The notes beneath the pieces were generated by a model. It saw nothing but the letters and a program-made list of their open reading frames with translations. It did not search any database and was not told the origin of the DNA. Positions 58,133-64,000 of a stretch of 64,000 nucleotides of DNA are shown in pieces. Position numbers and translations under genes: made by a program. The first letter of the stretch is position 1, and each line of letters begins with the position of its first letter. Source of the stretch: Clavibacter sp. A6099 (lineage in GTDB: Bacteria; Actinomycetota; Actinomycetes; Actinomycetales; Microbacteriaceae). Location of the stretch: NCBI RefSeq assembly GCF_021919125.1, contig NZ_CP083439.1, positions 2,108,001 through 2,172,000 of the forward strand, read 5' to 3'.

Positions 58133-59271
58133 CGGTTGCTCCGGATGAGGACCTTCTTCTTCACGCCGCGGTCCAGGTCGAGCTGGAACTGAGTGAGGAC
58201 AGTGGTCAGGAAGTCATGCTTGGCCACCGCCCGGTCGTGGAACGCCTGGAGCGGAGTGCCGGCCAGCTTGGCCAGCACCTCAACGGGCTTTGGGAGCACG
58301 AGCGCGGCAATGGCACCGATCGGGGCGGGGAGCTTGATCTTCTTGCCCAGCAGGATCAGCAACGGCCCCGCGCCGTCGAGCAGCTGTTTCGCCACCCGTC
58401 CACCTGCCTTCTGCCGCTGCGCCCAGACGACGAAGCGCGCGAAGGGCAGCATCGCTGCCATGGGAAGGATGAGATCGAGGCCGGTCCGCTTGCTCACCTC
58501 GATCTTCCCGGGCTCGAACTTCGCCGACGACAGCAGGACGAAGTCTTCTCCGACCGACAGCGCGTCCGATCCCTGGACGAAGGTGGCTATCTCCTTGCCG
58601 AGCGCGGTCATCTCCGCAGCGGCCTTCTCGGTCATCAGGTCGCGGAAGCCGTCGATGTCCATCGCGGGGAGGAGGTCGGACTTCGACAGCGCGATCAACC
58701 AGATCCGCGGGAACTGCACCAGCGGCTTCCCATCCGGCAGGAGCTCGTCACGGAGCCGGATCAGGTGCGTGCTGAAGCCGGAGAGCAAGGCCTTCAGGTA
58801 GCGCTCCTCCTCGCCCGCGTTGTCGATCAACCGCTGCGCATCGACCAGGACGAGAGCGACATCCGAGCCGAGCAGCGCTCGGAACGCCTCTAGTCGACGC
58901 TGACGCTCGGTCGCGCCCTGCGGCTCGGACTCGAACCACTCCCCCGGGTAGTCGTGCCACACCAGTCGCAGATCCTCCGCGGGCTTCTTGGCGGCGGCTT
59001 CCGCACCCGGCCGTCGCTTGACGGAGAACGCGTATGAGGTGGTCTGCCGCGTCGATTGGGGCAGGGTCGACGAGTTCTTCATCCCGAGGTAGTTCTGGTG
59101 CAGACGGCGCCCGTCCCCCACGTCGTCGGCAACGATGTTGAAGAGGCTCGAATCCGCGAAGGCCGGCTCGAGCGCTGAACCGTAGAACGAGGACACCAGC
59201 ACCGTCTTACCGCTGCCCGATTCTCCGAATACCGCTATGTGTTGCTCGCGGGCGACCTTCTTGGTTTCCAT
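58129..59271 (-). CDS. TRAFAC-like GTPase with C-terminal hydrophobic region
   Basis: A 380-residue P-loop protein. G1 is GESGSGKT (16-23), the G3-like motif is VWHDYPGEW near 103-111 (DxPG in place of DxxG), and the G4-like motif is ALSKSDLLP near 191-199 (SKSD in place of NKxD). The C-terminal third has Ala/Leu-rich stretches (LLILLGKKIKLPAPIGAIAALVLP), possibly membrane-associating, and ends DRGVKKKVLIRSNR. It resembles the divergent double-GTPase/dynamin-like proteins seen in accessory loci. It shares an operon with the 114-residue protein. Base use is nearer to the host than the cassette's. Confidence 0.72.
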   Translation of the reverse strand: METKKVAREQHIAVFGESGSGKTVLVSSFYGSALEPAFADSSLFNIVADDVGDGRRLHQNYLGMKNSSTLPQSTRQTTSYAFSVKRRPGAEAAAKKPAEDLRLVWHDYPGEWFESEPQGATERQRRLEAFRALLGSDVALVLVDAQRLIDNAGEEERYLKALLSGFSTHLIRLRDELLPDGKPLVQFPRIWLIALSKSDLLPAMDIDGFRDLMTEKAAAEMTALGKEIATFVQGSDALSVGEDFVLLSSAKFEPGKIEVSKRTGLDLILPMAAMLPFARFVVWAQRQKAGGRVAKQLLDGAGPLLILLGKKIKLPAPIGAIAALVLPKPVEVLAKLAGTPLQAFHDRAVAKHDFLTTVLTQFQLDLDRGVKKKVLIRSNR

Positions 59272-59484
59272 GTCTCGAACCTACGCACAGTTCTCGATGA
59301 CCGGCTCGGGCCGGGGCCTCGATGCTCGCCTCTTCAGGCTCACCGCATGACACCCCGTGACGCCCCGCGTCGTCACACCCCGCAACCCCGCGTCACACCC
59401 CTCGCGACCGCCGCGACCCGCCCCTACCGTGGCCCCACCGCGAGGCGCGGCACCGGTCGCGCCCCTTCACGAGAGGTACAGGAC

Positions 59485-60816
59485 ATGACCCTGATCGACC
59501 GCGAGCACCGACCCGCATCCGGCTCCCCCACGCCCGCCCCCGGTACCGCGAACGCGAACGCGCAGGCCGACCGCCCGCGCCCCGCCCCCCTCGGCGACGC
59601 GCCCGTGGACCGATGGAAGGGCGCGCCCCGCCCCACGACCCCGGCCGCGTGGATCGCCCGCGCCCGCGAGGTCGCCGACATCCTCGCCGTCGACCAGGTC
59701 GAGCGCGACCGCGCCGGCGCCAGCCCGCACCAGGAGGTCGCGCTGCTCAAGCACGCCGGCCTCGTCACGCTGCTCGGGCCCGCGGAGCACGGCGGCGGCG
59801 GGCAGACGTGGGAGACCGCGTACAAAGTGATCCGCGCGGTCGCCCGCGGCGACGGATCCATCGGCCAGCTCCTCGGCTACCACTACCTCTGGGCGTGGGC
59901 CGCGCGGCTCGTGGCGACCGACGCGCAGATCGAGGCGATCGAGGAGCTCGCGACCACCGGGAACCTCCTCTTCGGCGGCGCCGTGAACCCGCGCGACTCC
60001 GACCTCGTCATCCGCGAGGACGGCGACGACCTGATCTTCTCCGGCCGGAAGTCCTTCTCCACGGGCGGCGTCGTCTCCGACCTCACGGTGCTGGAGGGCG
60101 TGATCGAGGGCACCGAGACGCACGTGTTCGCGATCGTGCCGACGGACCAGCCGGGCATCGTCTTCGGCCACGACTGGGACAGCCTCGGGCAGCGGCTCAC
60201 GGAGTCGGGCTCGGTCGAGATCCGCGACGTGCGGGTGCCGTGGACCGACGCCGCCGGCTTCGTCGACAAGGTCTTCCAGCCGCTCGTCTACGGCACGCTG
60301 AACGTGCCGGCGATCCAGCTGGTGTTCGCGAACTTCTACTTGGGGATAGCGGAGGGCGCGCTCGAGACGGCGGCCGCCTACACGCGCAGCACCACGCGGG
60401 CCTGGCCCTACGGCGGCGACGACAAGGAGCGCGCGACCGACGAGTGGTACGTGCTCGAGGGCTACGGGCAGCTGCAGTCGAAGGTGTGGGCGTCGGAGGC
60501 GCTGCTGGATCGGGTGGGCGCCGAGATCAGCGCCGTGCTGCACGCGCCGCGCGAGAGGCTGACCGAGCGGAAGCGGGGCGAGATCGCCGTGCGGGTCGCG
60601 GCGGCCAAGGCGCGCATCGCGGAGGACGGGCTGGAGGTCGGCACGCGGATCCTCGAGCTCACGGGCGCCCGCGCCTCCTCCTCGAAGGCCGGGCTCGACA
60701 TCTTCTGGCGCAACCTGCGCACGCACACGCTGCACGACCCGATCCCCTACAAGCGCCGCGAGGTGGGCCGGCACGTGCTCCTCGGCGAGATCCCGGAGCC
60801 GACCTGGTACACGTGA
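59485..60816 (+). CDS. Acyl-CoA-dehydrogenase-fold flavin monooxygenase (DszC/SfnB-like)
   Basis: A 443-residue flavoprotein of the acyl-CoA dehydrogenase fold. VALLKHAGLVTLLGPAEHGGGGQ near 90, LLGYHYLWAWAARLVATDAQI near 135 (HYLW is the DszC/SfnB-type form), SGRKSFSTGGVVSDLTVL near 190 and DIFWRNLRTHTLHDPIPYKRREVG near 415. Relatives are FMNH2-dependent monooxygenases of organosulfur use. The ATG at 59485 follows GAGAGGTACAGGAC. The long N-terminal Pro/Ala-rich leader (about 45 residues) is unusual. A perfect hairpin follows. The upstream gap 59272-59484 has C-rich CACCCCG(C) repeats and presumably the promoter. Confidence 0.85.
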   Translation: MTLIDREHRPASGSPTPAPGTANANAQADRPRPAPLGDAPVDRWKGAPRPTTPAAWIARAREVADILAVDQVERDRAGASPHQEVALLKHAGLVTLLGPAEHGGGGQTWETAYKVIRAVARGDGSIGQLLGYHYLWAWAARLVATDAQIEAIEELATTGNLLFGGAVNPRDSDLVIREDGDDLIFSGRKSFSTGGVVSDLTVLEGVIEGTETHVFAIVPTDQPGIVFGHDWDSLGQRLTESGSVEIRDVRVPWTDAAGFVDKVFQPLVYGTLNVPAIQLVFANFYLGIAEGALETAAAYTRSTTRAWPYGGDDKERATDEWYVLEGYGQLQSKVWASEALLDRVGAEISAVLHAPRERLTERKRGEIAVRVAAAKARIAEDGLEVGTRILELTGARASSSKAGLDIFWRNLRTHTLHDPIPYKRREVGRHVLLGEIPEPTWYT

Positions 60817-60827
60817 TCCCCGCCCCG

Positions 60828-60874
60828 ACGACGGACGGCGCCGACCCCTGAGAGGGATCGACGCCGTCCGTCGT
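60828..60874. terminator. Hairpin terminator between convergent genes
   Basis: ACGACGGACGGCG (60828-60840) pairs perfectly with CGCCGTCCGTCGT (60862-60874), between the monooxygenase and der. Confidence 0.75.
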
Positions 60875-60907
60875 GCTGCGAGCCGGAGCCCGCGGAATGC
60901 GCGGGCG

Positions 60908-62416
60908 CTAGCGCTTCCGCTTCTCCCGCACGCGCATGTTGACGATGATCGGGCTGCCCTCGAAGCCGTAGATCTCGCGCAGGCGACGCTGGATGTAGCG
61001 GCGGTACTGCGGGTCGAGGTACCCGGTCGTGAAGAGCACGAATGTCGGCGGACGGCTCGAGGCCTGGGTGCCGAACAGGATGCGCGGCTGCTTGCCGCCG
61101 CGCACGGGGTGCGGGTGCGCCGCGGTGAGCTCGGCGAGGAACGCGTTGAACTTGCCCGTCGCGATGCGGGTGTCCCACGACTCCAGCGCCGTCTCGAGCG
61201 CCGGCACGAGCTTCTCCATGTGGCGGCCGGTGCGCGCCGAGATGTTGACGCGCGGCGCCCACGACACGTGCGCGAGGTCGGTCTCTATCTCGCGCTCGAG
61301 GTAGCGGCGGCGCTCGTCGTCGAGGAGGTCCCACTTGTTGAACGCCAGCACGAGCGCGCGGCCCGACTCGAGCACCAGCTCGATGATGCGGATGTCCTGC
61401 TCGCTGATGACCTCGGAGACGTCGATCATGACGACCGCGACCTCCGCCTTCTCCAGCGCCGCGCTCGTGCGGAGCGACGCGTAGAAGTCGGCGCCCTGGG
61501 CGAGGTGCATGCGGCGGCGGATGCCGGCGGTGTCGACGAAGCGCCACACCTTGCCGGCGATCTCGACCTGCTCGTCGACCGGGTCGCGCGTGGTGCCGGC
61601 GAGCTCGTTGACGACCACGCGCTCCTCGCCCGCTGCCTTGTTGAGCAGGCTGGACTTGCCGACGTTCGGGCGGCCGAGGATGGCGACGCGGCGGGGTCCG
61701 CCGACCTCCTCCTTGGCGACCTTGGAGACGAGCGGCAGGGTCTTCAGCACGAGGTCGAGCAGATCCGCGACGCCGCGGCCGTGCAGCGCGGAGACGGGGT
61801 GCGGCTCGCCGAGGCCGAGCGACCACAGCGAGGCGGCGTTCGGCTCCTGGCGCGCGTCGTCGACCTTGTTGGCCGCGAGGATCACCGTCTTCTTGGTCTT
61901 GCGGAGCAGGCGGACGACGTGCTCGTCCGTGCTCGTGGCGCCGACGTTCGCATCCACCACGAAGAGCACGGCGTCGGCGAGGTCCATCGCGATCTCGGCC
62001 TGCATGGCGACGGACGCGTTGATGCCCTTCGCGTCGGGCTCCCATCCGCCGGTGTCGACGAGCGTGAACCAGCGGCCCGCGTACTCGGCCTTGTAGGAGA
62101 CGCGGTCGCGCGTGACGCCGGGGGTGTCCTCGACGACGGCCTCGCGGCGGCCGAGGATGCGGTTGATGAGCGCCGACTTGCCGACGTTCGGTCGGCCGAC
62201 GACCGCGAGCACGGGCAGCGCCGGCAGGTACGTGACCTGGTCGGGGTCGTCCGTGGCGGATTCGAGGACCTCGAGGTCCTCGTCGTCCAGCTCGTAGTCC
62301 TCGAGCCCGGCGCGGAGCGTCTGCGCGCGCTGGGAAGCGAGCTCCTCGTCGATGCTCGACAGGCGCTCGTGGAGCCCGCTGTCGAGCTCGGGGAAGTCGT
62401 CGTCGTGATCAGCCAT
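60908..62416 (-). CDS. der: Ribosome biogenesis GTPase Der
   Basis: A 502-residue double-GTPase that helps assemble the large ribosomal subunit. The first G domain has [14 protein letters not shown] near 72 and DTPGVTRD near 96; the second has [13 protein letters not shown] near 248. A KH-like C-terminal domain ends in [26 protein letters not shown]. An acidic N-terminal extension of about 65 residues precedes domain 1, as in other actinobacteria. It is last in tyrA-cmk-der; gap of 39 bases to cmk. Confidence 0.96.
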   Translation of the reverse strand: MADHDDDFPELDSGLHERLSSIDEELASQRAQTLRAGLEDYELDDEDLEVLESATDDPDQVTYLPALPVLAVVGRPNVGKSALINRILGRREAVVEDTPGVTRDRVSYKAEYAGRWFTLVDTGGWEPDAKGINASVAMQAEIAMDLADAVLFVVDANVGATSTDEHVVRLLRKTKKTVILAANKVDDARQEPNAASLWSLGLGEPHPVSALHGRGVADLLDLVLKTLPLVSKVAKEEVGGPRRVAILGRPNVGKSSLLNKAAGEERVVVNELAGTTRDPVDEQVEIAGKVWRFVDTAGIRRRMHLAQGADFYASLRTSAALEKAEVAVVMIDVSEVISEQDIRIIELVLESGRALVLAFNKWDLLDDERRRYLEREIETDLAHVSWAPRVNISARTGRHMEKLVPALETALESWDTRIATGKFNAFLAELTAAHPHPVRGGKQPRILFGTQASSRPPTFVLFTTGYLDPQYRRYIQRRLREIYGFEGSPIIVNMRVREKRKR

Positions 62417-62455
62417 GTTGTCCTCTGGCGTGTCGGCCCGTCACCGGGCCGCGCC

Positions 62456-63214
62456 TCAATCTGTTCGTGCGTGAACGAGATCGACCACCGCCTGGACGGT
62501 CTGGTCGAAGTCGATGTCCGTGGAGTCGATGGTGGTCACACCATCTGCGGCGTTCATGAAATCGACGACCTGCGAGTCGGCCCGATCCCGGGAGGCGAGT
62601 GATTCGCCGACCGCGGCTGCCGACTGGGTCGACGTCTCCGCGGAACGCCTGCTCATCCTAGCTTCCGGGGAGGCCGTCAGCAGAATGCGCACCTGGGCGT
62701 CGGGCGCCACGACCGTCGTGATGTCGCGGCCCTCGACCACGATGCCGGGCTTGTCGCTCGACGCCATGAGCGAGCGGAACAGCTCCACCATGTAGTGCCG
62801 CACCTCGGGCACGCGGGCCACGCGGCTCACGACGGCGGAGACGCGGGGCTCCCGGATCGCCTCCGTGACGTCCGTGCCGCGGACGCTCACGCGGGTCTCG
62901 GACGGATCGATCGCGATGTCGTAGTCGAAGCCCTCGATGAGGCTCGTGACCGTCGCGGGATCCTCGGTGTCCACGCCGCTCTCCAGCGCGAACCAGCTGA
63001 GCGCGCGGTACGCGGCGCCCGTGTCCTGGTAGTCGAAGCCGAGGGCGCGCGCGGCGGCGCGGCTCACGCTCGACTTGCCGCTGCCTGCGGGGCCGTCGAC
63101 GGCGACGACCGTGCGGTTGAGCGTGGCGTCGACGAGCAGGGCGTCCTCGAGGGGATCCCTCTCCAGCGGGTCGGGTGCGGTCGGGTCGGGTGCGTCCACG
63201 GCATTTCCGGTCAT
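62456..63214 (-). CDS. cmk: Cytidylate kinase
   Basis: A 252-residue nucleotide kinase that phosphorylates CMP and d[26 protein letters not shown] near 37 is the P-loop; [18 protein letters not shown] follows, and [24 protein letters not shown] near 158 is the family core. The ending [20 protein letters not shown] is standard. The ATG at 63214 overlaps the tyrA stop by 4 bases. N-terminal Asp/Pro-rich extension of about 30 residues. Confidence 0.96.
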   Translation of the reverse strand: MTGNAVDAPDPTAPDPLERDPLEDALLVDATLNRTVVAVDGPAGSGKSSVSRAAARALGFDYQDTGAAYRALSWFALESGVDTEDPATVTSLIEGFDYDIAIDPSETRVSVRGTDVTEAIREPRVSAVVSRVARVPEVRHYMVELFRSLMASSDKPGIVVEGRDITTVVAPDAQVRILLTASPEARMSRRSAETSTQSAAAVGESLASRDRADSQVVDFMNAADGVTTIDSTDIDFDQTVQAVVDLVHARTD

Positions 63215-64000
63215 CCGGCGATCCTCCAGTTCCGTTCTTCGAGCCGCGCGACCAGGCGGTCGCGGGCCTCGGGCAGCACGGCGATCTCGACGAGACCCAC
63301 CTGCGCGCCCTGCGAGTGCTCGAGGCGCAGGTCCTCGATGTTGACGTCGGCGGCGCCCACGTCGTCGATCAGCGCGGCCAGCTGGCCGGGGCGGTCGTCG
63401 ATCATCACGGTGACGGCGGCGAAGCGGCGGTCCTGGCCGTGCTTGCCGGGGATGCGCGCGACGCCCGCATTGCCCGCGTGGATCCGCTCGGCCACCCGCA
63501 GCCGGGACCCTCGTGCGTCGACGTCGTCGAGCGCGTCGATGACCTCGTCGAGGTCGGTGCGGAGGGCCTTAAGGATCGGCACGATGCGGGCGGCGTTCGC
63601 GCCGAGGATCTGCACCCACAGCGCCGCGTCGCTCGACGCGATGCGCGTGGTGTCGCGGAGCCCCTGCCCGGACAGGCCGAGCGCGCTCGCGTCGCCGTCG
63701 GCCAGCCGCGACGCCAGGAGGCTCGCGACGACCTGCGGCACGTGCGAGACGAGCGCCACCGAGGCGTCGTGCTCCTCGGCCGTCATCTCGATGGGCACGG
63801 CGCCCAGGTCGAGGATCAGCTGCTCGACCGGCGCGCCCGCAGCGTAGGTGATGCCGTCGTGGCCCGCGATGACCCAGGGCCGGCCGAGGAAGAGGTCGCC
63901 CGTCGCGGAGACGGGACCGCCGCGCTCGCGCCCGGCGAGCGGGTGGGAGCCGAGGTAGCGGGAGAGGTCGGCGCCCATCGCGGCGAGCTCCGCGAGCGGC
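63211..64000 (-). CDS. tyrA: Prephenate dehydrogenase, 5' end outside the window
   Basis: The visible 263 codons carry [24 protein letters not shown], the substrate-binding HPLAGRE motif of TyrA, then [37 protein letters not shown] near the middle and a C-terminal ACT domain ([30 protein letters not shown]). It makes 4-hydroxyphenylpyruvate for tyrosine synthesis; the ACT domain should sense an amino acid. The reading frame is open to the window end, so the NAD-binding N-terminus is missing. Neighbours cmk and der confirm the conserved operon. Confidence 0.93.
   Translation of the reverse strand, partial: PLAELAAMGADLSRYLGSHPLAGRERGGPVSATGDLFLGRPWVIAGHDGITYAAGAPVEQLILDLGAVPIEMTAEEHDASVALVSHVPQVVASLLASRLADGDASALGLSGQGLRDTTRIASSDAALWVQILGANAARIVPILKALRTDLDEVIDALDDVDARGSRLRVAERIHAGNAGVARIPGKHGQDRRFAAVTVMIDDRPGQLAALIDDVGAADVNIEDLRLEHSQGAQVGLVEIAVLPEARDRLVARLEERNWRIAG

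Noticed and set aside
59239-59484. N-terminal extension of the DszC-like gene from 59239
   Set aside because: It overlaps the start of the divergent GTPase gene and has no support; the ATG at 59485 has its own ribosome site.

Overview
The window is chromosomal DNA of a very G+C-rich actinobacterium. Protein families, short GTG/ATG-overlap operons and codon use point to Microbacteriaceae. Clavibacter is the best guess, because of three secreted chymotrypsin-like proteases in a row, cutinase-like secreted hydrolases and a strikingly frequent GGATCC word. The species call is inference; no marker gene was compared.

Layout. 1-9.6 kb: the 5' end of an XdhC/CoxI gene (minus strand, cut by the window edge), three tandem paralogous membrane proteins, guanine deaminase, a NarL-type two-component pair, a MobA-like nucleotidyltransferase, a SufU-like scaffold and a gamma-glutamyltransferase homologue. 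Several of these fit purine/xanthine catabolism and cofactor supply for a molybdenum hydroxylase. 9.7-20.5 kb: MFS exporter, flavin-dependent oxidoreductases, NAD(P)HX epimerase, quinone reductase, amidohydrolase with a PaiB-like regulator, an acyl-CoA synthetase and an alpha/beta hydrolase. 20.5-21.3 kb: a small low-G+C insertion with one membrane-anchored orphan protein. 21.3-39.7 kb: Nudix hydrolase, two further two-component systems, DUF418-like protein, VOC protein, two tandem cutinase-like secreted hydrolases, ThrE-type exporter, PepSY lipoprotein, M20 peptidase, DoxX, DinB, SDR and an NtaA-like monooxygenase. 39.9-43.1 kb: three secreted S1 proteases. 43.2-48.4 kb: a betT-betB-betA choline-to-glycine-betaine operon. 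48.6-50.9 kb: GNAT, a membrane-anchored orphan and a DUF2510/PASTA membrane protein.

51.0-57.1 kb is the accessory hot spot. A decayed vsr (very short patch repair endonuclease) gene and a gene-less stretch with a 14-C run lead into a four-gene co-directional cassette of about 50% G+C. The genes are a D12-class adenine DNA methyltransferase, a calcineurin-like metallophosphoesterase, an ORC/CDC6-like P-loop ATPase whose C-terminus is a textbook sliding-clamp-binding peptide (QLELF), and a protein of no family I recognise. The genes overlap or abut, so they look like one operon. The cassette ends just before a tRNA-Pro(GGG) gene, and a 12-bp direct repeat copies the 5' edge of that tRNA. This is the best candidate in the window for an undescribed genome-defence or conflict system.

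57.1-64 kb: back to host-like DNA, with a small membrane protein, a two-gene GTPase operon, a DszC/SfnB-like flavin monooxygenase and the conserved tyrA-cmk-der operon (tyrA cut by the window end). No CRISPR array, rRNA, insertion sequence, transposase or integrase was seen.
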